The notes: generated by a model from the letters alone, not told the origin. Shown: positions 22,276 to 35,997, counted from the first letter of the stretch. The stretch: DNA of 64,000 nucleotides from Beta vulgaris subsp. vulgaris (GCF_026745355.1 NC_079210.1:16724922-16788921), one strand, 5' to 3'. Translations and numbers: made by a program.

Positions 22276-24485
22276 GTAATTGCTGAAAACCAACCATGGG
22301 TTTATCATTAGTTGAGCATAATCTCTCTTTTCAAAAATTTAACATGCAAATCCGTCTCATTGAGATAGAGATTGCTTTTTTTGACATTATTATTGATGTA
22401 ATTGTGATAAGTCTTGAGCTTTTCATTATGCTGGTTGGTATCCAAGCTATTGCATCCAAGTTTATACATCAGTGGATTAATTTTCATTTTAATTATTTGT
22501 TCCGGAAAAATGATTCATTAGAAACGCATGTCCATCTATACACTTGACTAGTTTGTTTATTTATGCCCTATACACTTGAAATGTCCATCTATACGCGGAT
22601 ATAAAGGCATTGTGTTCCTTTGTTAATCTTTTGGGTTTCGGAATCTGAAAGTAGTGATTTTATATTAGGGTAGTATATATGTTTTAGTGTTCAATATTAA
22701 CATGATTAGTATGTGTTATCTATGATTAAGTTAACTAGTATATGACTTATAATGTATAACATGAAATTTCAGATTCGAAAACTAAAAACTGGCCCTGATA
22801 TTGAATATGTTCTTTCTGTTGAATTAAACAAAAGTGATTGAATTTTGGGGTTGGTTACAATGCAGGTGTTGTTCGGCGTTACATATTAACTTGTAATGTG
22901 TATTTGGAGTATGAGAAAAGGTATGTCTTATTCTCACTCTATTTTCTGCTTTTTATTGAGTTATGTTTTGGAAATTAGAACCCTTTTATCCGAAGTTGAT
23001 TGTTCGAGAATGAACCTTATTTATCCCCCTTTTCCCCCTTAGTTGAAAATGACCGTTCCAGGAATTAGTATGGGCATTGTAGCCCCCCTTTGGGATCATG
23101 GTGCTGGTTTTGTTCAATTATTCTTGGTCGTCATTGTTTGCTTCATGCTTAAGGTCTGTGAATTTAGTGAGTTATTGATATTTGTGGGATTTCTTGGCCT
23201 AATATGCCTTTAAGTTCATCCATGGTTAAGTGTTTGTTTTTTAGACTTTAATTTCTTGATCATCTATCTAAAACTCCATACTATTGTCAAATTAATTCTA
23301 CTACAATGAAACTAAACACCCAGTCTTTCAAGCTAAAAAAACAAAGCTCTTTTTTGAACTCAAAAAGTAAAAAAATGTATTGTGACAAGCATACTCATAG
23401 TTGTAGCTTGCTGTCTTATAAGTAATTAGGATGGATACGTGCTTATGATATATATTGCTTCAAAATAAAACAAGGAGATAGTAAATATGAGGAGTTTGTA
23501 ATGAGAAAAAAAAAAGTTGGAGATATTGAAAAATAGTCAAAAACAATGCAACACAAGATTATCTTGGCATAAAATAACTACTTCTAGATTCCGATTCATT
23601 ACCATGTTTCCTACTTGCCGTATCCTGTGGGTGTTGTGGGTATAGTAGATTCACCTGGTTTTCCATAGTAAGGCTTATGTTGGATGTAGGCATGTAGCTA
23701 CTTGTTTTGGCCTCCCTTTTACCTTATGGGGCCTTGATGTACAATGTTATTGGCACCAAATTTTTGTTAAAGAGAACTCTATGACCTCTTTTAACATTCA
23801 TATAGTTTATATTTGAAAAAATATGCTGTTCTTAGTACTTAGTACTGTATTCCTGCTCTGATTTGCTGGTAAAATGATTTACTATAGTCATTGTGGACTG
23901 ATTTCTTGACCCTTAAAAGGTATTGATGTGTCTCCCAGGCTTTGTTTCTCTGGGTTAATTCTCCTCGCTTAATTCATGCTTAATCGCTTAATTCTCCTTA
24001 CTTAATTCATGCTTAATTCTCCCAGGACTCAAATACTTTTCACATGTTGTCATTTTTTTTTTAATCCTAGCCCAATCCATGTCTGAATGCATCGCTAACT
24101 CTCAACTAGTCTGCATAACAAGAATACATACCTTGCCGTTCCTTGTTGATATTTCATTCATATGTCTATTTCATTGTTGCTTAATTTGTGGCTTATACTA
24201 TACTTATAATTATCGCATAATATGATTTCAAAGTTCCACAGTTTTCATTCAAATCTTATACAATTTCTGCATTAGTTTTTTTCACTCATTATTAGATACC
24301 TGAATCTTTGTATAAAATGTCAACGTAAAATTCTAGCTTTTGACCTTTCTTCGACTTCCGGTTGAGGTTCATACCTTTTGCTTCTAACTGTACTTTTATC
24401 GGTTTGATTTTGATGTATTTTGGATGAAAGTTTATGTTTGAACATTATTTGGATTTTAATCTAAAGTTTTGATCTTGGGATTACT
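22276..24485. other. intron-like/intergenic sequence after AIM1 pseudogene
   Basis: T-rich, intron-like sequence. A small exon-like block at about 22866-22919 (CAG before, GTATGT after) could encode VVRRYILTCNVYLEYEK, which I do not recognise and which is not the next AIM1 exon. Local repeats of TTAATTCATGCTTAATTCTCC occur near 23960-24025. Confidence 0.4.
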
Positions 24486-27400
24486 AGTCGTCGTATGATT
24501 TGGGGTTCATGGTGATTTTTGTGTATTGCCTTCCGCTCCCTTAGATCAGTTTTTGTATTACAACCTAAAACTAGCTATACATTGGGCCCCCAAGCCTTAC
24601 AAGATATGGGCCAAGCTAAACAACATATACAAATATAAACATATGAGTATATCTAACCCAACACCCCCTCAAGTTGGAGCATGGGGATTAACAATGCCCA
24701 ACTTGCCAAGCAAATAGAGAAACTGACGAGTGTCAAGGGCCTTAGTAAAAATGTCAGCCAGTTGTTCAGTATTAGGGACATGAGTAGTAGACACGAGCCC
24801 GGCATGGATAGCATCGCGAATGTAGTGACAATCAACCTCAATGTGTTTCGTTCGCTCATGAAAGACAGTGTTATGGGCAATGTAGAGAGCATACTTCCTA
24901 TCACAGAAAAGAGAGCAAGCTCCAGAATGAGAAACACCAATACTACCAAGAAGAGCACGTAACCATTTGAGCTCGGCGGTCACATCAGCCATGGAACGAT
25001 ACTCAGCTTCCGCAGAGGAACGAGAAATAGTATGTTGTTTCCGAGTCTTCCAGGAAATAGGAGAGGAACCAAGGAAGACAATCCAACCAGTGACCAATTG
25101 ACGAGTCAAAGGACAGCTGGCCCAGTCAGAATCACACCAGGCAGTTGAATGTAAGTCACAAACAGAAGACAGGACAATACCTTGCCCTGGAGACCCTTTC
25201 AGGTAGCGGACAACTCGAAGAGCGGCCTCCCAGTGTTGCTGACGGGGTGCATGCATAAATTGAGCAAGAACGTGAACCACATAACCCAAATCCGGACGAG
25301 TGAAAGCCAAGTAAATGAGACGCCCCATGAGGCGGCGATACTGAGAGGCGTCAGAGTATAAGGGGCCATCGGCCCTAGCTAAGTTGTGATTCTGTTCGAG
25401 AGGGGTATCAGCAGGCTTAGCACGAAGTAAACCGGCTTCAGAGATGATATCAAGAATGTACTTCCTTTGAGAAAGGAAGAACCCGTCGGAACTCCGTGCA
25501 ACTTCAATACCAAGAAAATATTTCAAAGGACCAAGATCTTTCATTCAAAAGCAATCACCAAGATATTGTTTGAATAGAGCCAAAGCACCAGAATCATTAC
25601 CAGAGATGATGAGATCGTCAACATACACAAGGACATTCAGACGGACACCAACACGACAGTAAGTAAAAAGAGAGTAGTCTGAGTATGAATGAGAGAAACC
25701 ATATTGGCGAAGAGACGCAGCAAGCTTGGCAAACCAACAACGAGGTGCTTGACGAAGACCATAAAGAGATTTCTGTAGCCGACAAACCTGTCCTGGACGG
25801 CTAGGAGTGAAATCGGGGGGAAGTTTCATGTACACTTCCTCGTCATGATCACCATGCTGAAAAGCATTATGTACATCCATTTGATGTACTTCCCAATTAC
25901 GAGCTGCACCAACGACAAGAAAAACACGAACAATAACTACCTTAGCTACAGGAGCAAATGTCTCGGTGTAGTCAATCCCCTCCACCTGATGATTACTAAG
26001 AATAACTAAACGAGCTTTGAGACATTCAACACTGCCGTCAGAGTTATACTTAATTTTGTAGACCCACTTGCACCCCAAAGCTTTCTTCCCAGGAGGAAGA
26101 GAAGTCATTACCCAAGTCTGATTATTCTCTAAAGCACCAAATTCTTTTTGCATAGCCTCACGCCAGCCTGAAGACGCCATAGCCTCCTTAAAACTACGGG
26201 GCTCAACCCCCTTATCAACAGATGCAAGCAAAGCACGATGGGACAGAGAGAAAAATTATCACAATTCACATTGTGAGCTATAGAGTAAGGAGTAGTACCT
26301 GAGGGACGTGAAGCATGTTGTGAACCTGGAGAGGGACTCGCTGACGTCACAGAGTTAACAGCAAAATCACGCAACAACACACTTGGTTCCTTAGTACGGT
26401 GACCACGACCCATAAGAGGTGCAGTAGAAGACACGGGACACGGGCCTAGGAGAGTTCAAGGGGACCGGATCAGCGAGAGATGGGAGGGTACCATCAGCGC
26501 TGGAGGAGGGAGCTGGGCCAGCAGTGAGCAGAGTTAGTGAGAGGAGGGAGCTGGTCAGCAGAGCCAGTGAGAGGAGTCCTAGTAGATGCGGTCATAGGGG
26601 GTCTAGCAGGGTCAGTGGGATCTGGGTCAGGGATCTAGGTCTGGGCCGAAGAAGAGCTAGAAGGGGGCGTCAAGCTGGGCTCATCAGACGCAGCAAGGGG
26701 AAAAGAAGGAGATGAGCTAGAAGGCTCGTGGGCAGGATCAACCGAAATAGAAGAGGAGGCATAAGGAAAATTTTGCTCAAAAAACAACACATCTGGGACA
26801 CAAAAATTTCACTCGTCTCCAAGTCATATAACTTCCACCTTTTCTTTCCCGTGGGGTACCCAACAAAAATGCATTTTCGACTACGAGGAGCAAACTTATC
26901 TCCGTTGGCTTTTTGATTATGAGCAAAACACAGACACCCAAACACACGAAGCAAATCAAATTCAGGAGCCTGCCCAAAAAGCATCTCATACGGGGTTTTG
27001 TTGTCTAACACTCCTAGGGGGTTCGATTAATGACATGAATAGCAGTAAGGACACATTCACCCCAAAATTGGATATGCAAGTGAGCTTGAAACATCAAAGC
27101 TCTACTCACATTCAAGATATGTTAATGTTTTCGTTCCACTTTCCCATTTTGTTGAGGGGTACCAGTACAAGAGGTTTGAAAAAGAATCCCACTTTCTTGG
27201 AAAAATCCACGCATACGGTTAAACTCAGTGCCATTATCACTCCTAACCATTTTAACTGTAGTATCAAATTGACGATGCACCATAGCTAAGAAAGAGAGAA
27301 AGTATTTAGAAACCTCAGTTTTATTTTGCAACAAATAAACCCACACAGCACGGGAATAGTCATCAACTAGAATCAAAAAATAAGTTGCACAACAAGAAGA

Positions 27401-28710
27401 AGGCACACGATATGGCCCCCACAAATCACAATGTACTAGTTCAAACACACGACTAGCTTTATTTGAACTAACAGGGAAGCTATCCCGCGTCTGTTTTGCC
27501 ATAGGACAAACATCACAAACTTTATTCAATTTCTTCCTATGATGACTAGAACGAATAGCAGGAAGCATCTTAACAACTTTCTCCGAAGGATGATCTAACC
27601 TTTGATGCCAGAGATCAAACAAGCTGAAATCTGAGTCACCCACAGCATGAACCATAACTACCTAGCGAAAGAAATAGAGTCCCCCTCGCCGTTCACCTGC
27701 TCCAATCAGAGTCACTGAAGGTAGGTCCTGTATAGCACACAAAGAAGGAGTGAATAGAACAATGCATTGATTATCAGAAACCAAATGCGATACAGAAATC
27801 AAGTTACAAGTGAATTCAGGAACAAAAAAAACATCGCGTAGAACAAGATGATGTGTAAGATAAACATCGCAAAGTTTTGTTGCGACGGCAGTATGACAAT
27901 CGGGAAGTCCGACGGGTCGTCCATCCACATCACGCACATTACTCAACCAAGACAAAGCCCCAGTGATGTGGTGTGAAGCTCCTATATCAATTATCCAACC
28001 CATATCACCAAACTCACCAGTCGTTCGGTCACCCTTATTATCTTCATTGTTGATAAGGGCCACCAAGAGTTTGTATTTGTGAGGAAGTGAGATTGCCAAG
28101 GTTTTTCATAACTTGACCAACAGCATGAAAAACACCCTCTTGAACTGCATTCGCGCGGACCCCCCTGTCCCCCGAACCTGCCCAACCGCACCGGCAGCAT
28201 CATCGTGCTGACCACCAGCAGCAGCCGAGGCCGAGCCTCCAGCCGCTCTACCGTCATTTTGGCTCGTCGAAGCCGCGTAATTCTCGCAAAACCACTTGGC
28301 TTATCGTGTTTCCCGGCTGATCGCCGGACCCTAGATAAAACAGGGAGGTGGTGTTCACCTGCCACTCCCCATTCGCTCCCTTTGTCAGAGATTTTTCGTC
28401 CCCCATGGCTGAGATGGTCCCTCGATGCTCACGCGAGTAAGGCAGAGGCTCAGACAAGGTTCGTCGGAAAAAGATTACGCACAGCCACCGCTCACCGGAG
28501 TGGATCTGATACCATGACACGACTACAGCGGCAGTCGTCGTATGATTTGGGGTTAATGGTGATTTTTGTGTATTGCCTTCCGCTCCCTTAGATCAGTTTT
28601 TGTATTACAACCTAAAACTAGCTATACATTGGGCCCCTAAGCCTTACAAGATATGGGCCAAGCTAAACAACATATACAAATATAAACATATGAGTATATC
28701 TAACCCAACA
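24486..28710 (-). mobile_element. Ty1/copia element with 178-bp LTRs, relatively young
   Basis: Direct repeats at 24486-24663 and 28533-28710 differ at only two positions by eye. On the - strand the LTR starts TGTTGGGTTAG. A primer site TGGTATCAGAT (initiator tRNA-Met type) lies just inside the right-hand LTR near 28515, and a polypurine tract TTGAGGGGG just before the left-hand one. The right LTR continues 18 bp further (TGACACGACTACAGCGGC) than the left, so the outer tip of the left LTR has been lost and no target duplication can be read. Pol is in order PR-IN-RT-RH. The short-LTR, tRNA-Met layout fits the Ale/Retrofit group. Confidence 0.88.
24669..28520 (-). pseudogene. copia polyprotein, gag mostly deleted, a few nonsense codons
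   Basis: Protease (27990) reads WIIDIGASHHITG, with Ile for the Ser of DSGA. Integrase (27122-27655) keeps the zinc H/C residues (WHQRLDHPS, CDVCPMAKQ) and D-D-E residues in VHCDLWGPY, VRSDNGTEF and PQQNGKVE. Reverse transcriptase has YNSDGSVE, VHQMDVHNAF and the catalytic VLVYVDDLIISG. RNase H has WCDSDWA and SSAEAEYRSM. RT is cut by a single TGA at 25545, in place of an Arg codon before MKDLGPLKYFLG. Only about 500 bp separate primer site and protease, with no recognisable Gag capsid domain, so gag was largely lost and the element cannot form its own particle. Confidence 0.88.
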
Positions 28711-31551
28711 CACTAACTGTTTAATGTTTTGTGTGTTTGAAACACTGTGATTTCATACATGGTCTTTGGTTCCTCTGTTAAGTCTCTTATTGACTTTTGA
28801 ATTTTTCTTTTTTTTTTTGAAAAGGTTTTGATTAGTGTTTTTCTTATTTATTAGTTATCTTTGAATATCTTCTGATTTTACATTTATTTATTTAGTTTGG
28901 GGCGCATTCTCATGGGATTATGTGGGAGAGAGTTTCAAGAGGCTTGACATTGGGAAGGGCTTATTTAGACTACTGTTATTTATTGGAGATTGGTACGTAG
29001 TTTTTTAGGTAGTTTTTTTCTAGTTCCCTTCTTGATCAGTATTGTGATCTCTCGTGAGTGATAAGAGATTCTTCCGGTGATAAGTAGTAGTATTGGTAGT
29101 AGAGTTATGTCCAAGTGAGCGAATAATAAAACACCATTTAGTTATTGTTTTTGTCAGTTTGTCGTTGTCAATTAGATTAAAGTGGTCAGTTTTGGATTAT
29201 GTTCTTTATCATTTGATTTCATGTCAGTTTTGGCTATTAAATTCGACATTTTGGAGTTCATAATTTAGTTATCTGTATTATTTTCATACGTTCATTTAGT
29301 TGTGGGCTGCAAAAATAATTATCAAACTTGCTATCCAGTTTGATGTTGTGTACTTATCTGTTCAAGTTGGTTGTGTTGTAATATTTGGATCAAAATTTAA
29401 CCTTTTTTTTTTTTTGTTTTTGAGGAGTATTTTGACAAAAATTTCAGCATTGGAAACTGTATCAAAATTCAACCTTTTTTTTTTGTCTTTGAGGAGCACG
29501 CCCCTCCCTCCATTGATCTGTTTTTTTCGTTCTTCTCGTGCTAGTGCTAACACCATTCATATCTGCTTTCTCGTGTTGAGTTGGTTACTAGGTCCTATTA
29601 ACATGCATGTGTTTGTTCTTTTATTATTTCATCGATCTCTCTAAGTTGATTTTCAAACATAGCTGGTTCAGGAAAATGCACAACTAAAATGCAAATGGTA
29701 CATCAGATACGAAGGGTGTTTGCAAAGAGATCTAATGAATCGATCTTGGACTAGCTAGGAATTTGGCAGAGTTGTTTGGCTAATGCTCTTCAGTCTCACT
29801 TGTTGTTCATCATATACTACAGGAACTACCACCTGAAATAGTTAGATCTAATGTTTTGCACATTCTTAACCATATTGAGTGCAGCATTGGTTCTTCCTTT
29901 GATCAGGTGATTTACATCTTTGAGTATCTCTCATAAACTTGTGGCTGAACAAATATATTTTAATTTATGATGTTGGTTGATCTTCTATTAATCAGCTTCT
30001 TCTCACCTCCCCCACCCCCCTTTCCATTTATCTCTATTATATAAGGGAAGGGGGAGCAATGGTGTCCTCTTTTGAAATACCTATTTTGCCCCCTTTCTCT
30101 TTCTAAATTGCAAATTGAATGTCAAAATCAAAATCGACACTCAAAGAAAACTACCGAAAATTAATCTACAACACTTACTCACAAATCACTTAAAAGAAGA
30201 AACTTTACAAATCATTCATACAATTGAGAAAATCATGTTATAAAAATCATGCAAATCACTCAAATAAGCAGGAAACTTTATTAAAACTAATTAAAACTAA
30301 CATACAAACTAAAACTACTAACCTAGAATGTCAATACATACAAAAACATTTACAAAAATTTACTTACAAATCACTATTCTCAAGAATCATTCACAATTAA
30401 TGGTGGGCCATGATAAAAAATAAAGGTGTATTTGTAGTGAAATTAGTTAGAAGTTAGACAATGAAAAAATTTATTTACTTTTTTTATAGTGTTTCGTATA
30501 TATAATAAAACTTTTACATATATTTGGACCTATTTTTTTCTATTATATAATAGCGGTTAATTATCAAGGTAAAAAGGTTTATGTAAAATATCATTCAAGA
30601 ATTAAAGTACAACATATTTCTATTATATAAGAGAAGGAGGGAGCTATGGTGTCCCCGAATGAAGAGATTATGTTACCCCATTCCCATTCTAAATTACAAA
30701 TTTACTTACAAATCAAAGGGGGCATCAAATACAAATACCAAAAATATAATTATAACAATCCCTTACAAACTACAACCTATGAAAAAATTGACTTGAAATC
30801 AAAGTGTCCACTTACAATTTATGAAGTATTGTCCTTAATTCAAAAATCAACTAAAAAATTATAATATTAGAAATCATAAATAAATTCAATAAAATTTCTA
30901 TTGTGTTCATAGAATTTAACTTTCAAAATTAAAAAAAAAAAAACAAAAAGAATGGCGAAAGACTTAAGTGACAGAAACTAACCAATCAAATTTTGCAACT
31001 AAAAAAAATTATAGTTTGTATGTCTAATGTTCAAATTTCGACTCTTATGCTGAAGAAAATCGAGTTTCTATTTCGAAAAAAAATTCTAGTATCTAGTGTA
31101 TGAAAAGTGATTTGTCTTTCCCTTTATTTTAGTGTATGAAAAGTCATTTGTCTTCCGAGTTAATATTTTTTAATTCCTTTGTGTTTAGATAACAAGACTG
31201 TTGGGAATAAGATAACAACTCAATGAGTTCCTAAAATAGGTTGATGAATTCAATTTAGGAACATGTGTTATCCTCAAACTGCCATCTCCTGCTCCTTAAT
31301 TTTCATTTCAGTATAGAGTTGAGTCTGATGGCTTCCATATGTTTTCGGGTTAATAAGAAATATAGGTTATTGAAAATTGATCCGGATGGGATGTACAAGA
31401 GGATGTTGTTCCTCAATAAGAGAAAATATGGAGATCTCAAATTGAATTCCAGTACCATATTTTTGTAACATCCTATATATTTGTATAAAATATATAATTT
31501 GCAATGATAATTGATACTTTTCTATATATATAATTATTTGGGAATCATTTT
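28711..31551. other. non-coding stretch with one orphan exon-like block and Helitron-like starts
   Basis: No gene is recognised. A tandem near-duplicate (AAATTTAACC then T-run, GAGGAG) lies at 29390-29500. At 29823-29906 there is an exon-like block. TCTATTATATAAG-starting repeats at about 30033 and 30617 resemble Helitron left ends. The rest is A/T-rich, with a short + frame at 30646-30864 and another at 31265-31468 that match nothing known to me. Confidence 0.4.
29823..29906 (+). other. orphan exon-like block
   Basis: This 84-nt block is open, starts after AG and ends CAG before GTGATT. It would encode ELPPEIVRSNV, HILNHIECSIG and SSFDQ with a multiple-of-three length. I do not recognise the protein. 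A possible upstream partner lies near 29665-29750. It could be another decayed host gene. Confidence 0.3.
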
Positions 31552-31887
31552 AGGCTAGAAGTGCAAAAAAAATAAATTATTTTTTTGGGGCCACAGGCCC
31601 ACAAGGGCTAAAAGTTTGGGCAAAAATTGCTTGGTGGGTAAAGGGTTGCAGTTAAGGGCCAAAACCGCAGCCCTTAACTCACCAAGGGTTGAGTTTTTGG
31701 CCCTTAACTATAGCCTTTTACTCACCAAGGGTTTTGGTTTTTGTCCTAACCGCAGCCCTTAACGTGCCGATGGCTGCGGCTTTTTGTCTTGACCGCAACC
31801 CTTAACGCGCTAAAAACTGAAGCCCTTCTTAAATGCCAAGGCTACGGTCAAAATACGTAGCACTTGTGTCCTTTTTTTCCTCTAGTG
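31552..31887. mobile_element. short CACTA-type element or fragment
   Basis: The right end reads TTTTTTTCCTCTAGTG at 31887, a CACTA terminus. The left end near 31552 (GGCTAGAAGTGCAAAAAAAA) is degenerate. The interior is packed with AAGGGTTGCGG / CCGCAGCCCTTAA repeats in both orientations, a subterminal array like those in the other CACTA elements. It abuts the copia LTR that starts at 31906. No coding capacity; no clear 3-bp duplication. Confidence 0.55.
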
Positions 31888-32783
31888 AAAACTTTTTATA
31901 GTTCATGTTGTAATGGACATGAGACAGAAAGAAATAACCGAATGTAAAACAATGAAAAACGCACAATAGATTTACGTGGTTCACCAATTTGGCTTGATCA
32001 CGGACAGAGAAAGAGAGAATATTTTATTATGTGAGGAAAACCAGATTACAGAGAGAATTAGACTTAATTCGTAGTCTAAAACAATTAGGTTAACAACATA
32101 CTTATACCCCCGCGTCAAAAACGCGTTTTCGCGTCAAAACGAGCCATCGTTCCATTGGGTCTGGCGACATTCGCTCGATCAGGCGGTAATTCCCAAAACC
32201 CCATAATAGTCGTGGGTTCGATCGGCCGACCATATCTAGTCATTATTCGCTAATTCTATCGCGCAAACACGCCTGACGCCATCGAGCGCCCTACAAAACC
32301 AACCAGCTGAAACTTTTGTATCGGGCCTGATCAGGCGGCTCTGCCCGACCCGATCTGGAGAACCTCTAGACTTGCCTTTTCGACGCATTTTGTCGAACAG
32401 ATTCAAGGCATGATTTCTACAAATCTCCATCTTGACTTGAATCCTCTCACAATAAACCAGAAACAGATGCATTAATCACAACGTCCAGATTCTCCCTGCG
32501 AACAAATTTATCTCAAAATACCCACAAGAGCAACTAACAATCACGAACTTTGAGCAAGTTTAAACAATGTTGAAACTTACTATGCGGAACCGGTTTGGTG
32601 AACATATCAGCAGGATTATCGGTTGTACCTACCTTCTTCACCTTAATTCTTGTCTAACTCCTCTAATAATGATACCTGACATAGATATGTTTATTCCTCT
32701 CATGACGGACTTGATCCTTGGCCAAGCATATTGCACTCAAACTGTCACAATACATCGTCGCCTGATCACGATCTAGACCCAAA

Positions 32784-34586
32784 TCACTGACTAGCCCCTT
32801 TTACCAGATTCCCATCCTCAGCTGCTTCTGTCAAGGTCATATACTCTGACTTAGTAGTTGAGAAAGTCACTGTAGGTTGCAAAGTCGCTTTCCAACTCAC
32901 AATAGAACCAACAAGAGTGAACACATAACAAGTCATAGATCTCCTACCATCCACATTCCTGGCATAATCAGAATCAGAATAACATGCAACTAAACTTGTC
33001 ATATCACCTCCGTAAATGAGACCAACATCTTACGTACCTCTAAGATACAGAAAGATCCTCTTGATTGCCTACCAATGCTCCTTACTATGATCACCCATAA
33101 ACCTACTAACAACACTTACTGCATGCACAAGATCCGGCCTAGTGCAAACCATAATATACATCAAGCTCCTACTGCACTAGCATAAGGAACCTAACTCATG
33201 TACTCCTTCTCCTCAGTAGACTTAGATGCAAACGTAACAGACAAATGACTATTGGAAACACTTGGAGTATCTATAGGTTTTGTTGTTGACATGTCAAACC
33301 TTGACAATATATTCTCAATGTAGCCTTTCCGTGACAAGAAAAGCTTTTCTGAGCCCTCTCCATATAAATCTCCACACCCAAAATTTTGAGAGCTGCACCA
33401 AATATTTCATTTCAAATTCAGCACTGAGAAGCTCCGTCAACTCCTGAACATCCGACTTGTTCCTAGCAGCTATTAACATATCATCTACAACACTAAGTAG
33501 ATGAAAGATCCATCTGTCAGCTTGTTGCGATACACACAACAATCATATGAACTCCTGTTGTAGCCTGGCTTCATCAGTAGCTACCAAACTTCTTGTACCA
33601 CTGCCTCGGAGACTGCTTTAACCCATATAAGGACTTCTTCAACTTGCAAACACAATTTTCCTTTCCTGAAACCTAGAAACCATCTGGTTGAGCCATGTAT
33701 ATCTCCTCCTCCAACTCTCCATGTAGAAAAGTTATTTTCACATCTAGTTGCTCAAGCTCAAAATCCTGATGTGCAACTATTACTAGTAGCACCGTGATAG
33801 AAGTATGTCTGACTACAGGTGAAAATATCTCATTGTAGTATACACCCTCCCTTTTTTTGAACCCTCTTAAAACCAGCCGAACCTTATACTTGACCCCCTC
33901 TGCAGATGTTATCCCCTTCTTTTTCTTAAAAACCCATTTACAAGTAACAATTTTTCTCCCTGGAAGCTTAGGCCAAGCTCCCAAGTCTCGTTCTTATGAA
34001 GTGACTCCATCTCATCCCTCATTGGAGCAAGCTAATGGGTAGACTCCGTACATGTAACTGCCTCCTTGTATGTGGATGGCTCATAGACATCCACCTCCTC
34101 AGCAACCTGTAGTGTATAAGCCATCATATCTTCAAATCCATACCTGTTTGGGGGTTCAAATTTTGTCCTCATAGGATGCTCCCGAGCCACGCTGGGCACC
34201 TCTTCATTTGGTATTAAAGATGGTGGTGCTTCAGAAACAATGTATTGATAATCATCACTCTCATCATGAGTGACTCGCTGCTCCACTTGTTTATCAACAC
34301 TACCACTATATGCTACAACAATAGACTTCATAGTAGGATTAAACATATAATTTTCATCAAAGATAATATTTCTACTCAGTATAACCCTACCCTCAAAGGG
34401 GGATCAAATTCTATAACCTTTTTGCTCCATCCTCATATCCTACAAACACTTCCGTTTTATCCCTTGGTTCCAACTTACCCTCATTTTCATGATAGTAACA
34501 TTACAACCAATAACTCACATATCTGAGTAATCTGCAGGCTTATCTGACCACATCCCATATGGTGTTTTGAGATCAATTCTAGAGTA
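32784..34586 (-). pseudogene. copia integrase tail, RT and RNase H, heavily broken
   Basis: In - strand order: integrase end (LKTPYGMWSDKPADYSDM near 34550), linker (34032-34346, with FEPPNRYGFEDM), RT start (33673-33984: VTCKWVFKKKKG, YNEIFSPVVRHTSI, LEQLDVKITFLHG), RT catalytic region (33315-33542: VDDMLIAARNKSD) and RNase H end (32784-33002: CYSDSDYARNVDGRRS, then STTKSEYM). Many stops and shifts lie between the pieces. Confidence 0.82.
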
Positions 34587-35997
34587 CCTTTTTAATAAAG
34601 GGTTGCGTTTGTTAAAAAATGCAGCCCTTTATGGCTTATAAGGCTGCGTTTTTTAAAAAAACGCAGCCCTTTTTGGGCTTTTGTTTTTATAAAAAATTGA
34701 AATGAATCAGCCCACGTCCATATCTCTCCCACGTCCATATCCTCTCTCTCACCCTCCTCCCTTCTCCTCATTCTCTCTCCTCTTTCATTAACCCTAAAAT
34801 CTTCTTCTCTCTCACCCTTGTTTCTCTCTCATCCTCTGTCTCACCGTCGTTCTCTCTCCGCTTTCATTAACCCTAAAATCTTCTTCTCTCTCACCGTCGT
34901 TCTCTCTCATCCTCTGTCTCACTGTCGTTCTCCCTCATCCTCTTTTGCACCGTCGTTCTCTCTCACCTTCTTGTCCATATGAGGAAAAACGGCGATTGAC
35001 CAATAGAACCAGAGAAGCGAACAGGAGAAGAAGAACAACGAATTTGCTTCGAAGAAGACGAAGATGGCGACGGAATTTCCTCGAAAAACGACGATCTCTT
35101 TCCACACACTATCGAAGAAGAAGAACAGGAGAAGTTTTTTTTTTGGTATGTAGATTATAATTTTTGAGTTTTTTTTTCAGATCTAGGTTTGAGTTTGAGT
35201 TTTGTTTAATTTTCATTTTCGTTTTTGTTCTATTTTCTCATTTTTGTTAACTAAAAAGTACAATCTACCAACGAATTACAACCACCAACGAATGAGTTTT
35301 TTTTTTCGTTTTTGTTCTAGTAATTTTCACTTCGGTTTTGAGTTTCAGATCTATAAATGGAATTACTAAGATAAATTATTGATTGTGACTTTCATAAGTT
35401 GTTTCATAAGTTATTGCATAGAATTGTATGAGCCAGCTCGAATCCAAAGAGATTGGTCTGCACTTTGCACCAAATTGGCTAGTGTGAGTCTCGCAAATAA
35501 CTCACATGGCCTAAAGATCATAGTCATAGTGTCCAGAACCCAGAGGATAATTAGGTTTTTCAAATCTGTATAAATGAATGTACAAATTACAACTACCAAC
35601 GAATGAGTTTTTTTTTCGTTTTTGTTCTAGTAATTTTCAATTCGGTTTTGAGTTTCAGATCTATAAATGTTGATTGTTCTTGTTGATTTTCCCTGTTGTA
35701 AATTTCTTGATATTTTTAAGAGTAAAATATCAAAAAAAAAAAAAAATTTTATGGGTCGAAGGGCTGCGTTTTTATGCTAAAAACGCAGCCCTTCACTTGA
35801 AGAAGGGCTGCGTTTTAGTACAAAAACGCAGCCCTTTTACACATGAAGGGCTGCGTTTTTTGTGAAAAACGCAACCCTTCTTTTAAAATCGCAGCCCTTC
35901 CTTAAAAGTGAAGGGCTGCTATGGAAAGGGCTGCTGCCAGAATACGCAGCCCTAAGGGCCTTTTTTAGCGCAGCTCTTCCTTATTTTTCCACTAGTG
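34587..35997. mobile_element. CACTA element, left terminus missing
   Basis: The right end is TTTTTCCACTAGTG at 35997. Subterminal arrays of AAGGGCTGCGTTTT / AAAACGCAGCCCTT lie at 34600-34680 and 35755-35975. The left junction (near 34587) goes straight from copia integrase sequence into the array, with no CACTA terminus. The interior has a tandem duplication of CCTAAAATCTTCTTCTCTCTC blocks at 34785-34930 and a 90-bp direct repeat at about 35284 and 35595. No transposase. Confidence 0.75.

Noticed and set aside
26524..28591. Arg-rich and other + strand frames
   Set aside because: Antisense shadows of the copia polyprotein on the - strand.
34945..35160. Arg-rich + strand frame
   Set aside because: Low-complexity GAAGAAGA sequence inside a CACTA element, without family match.
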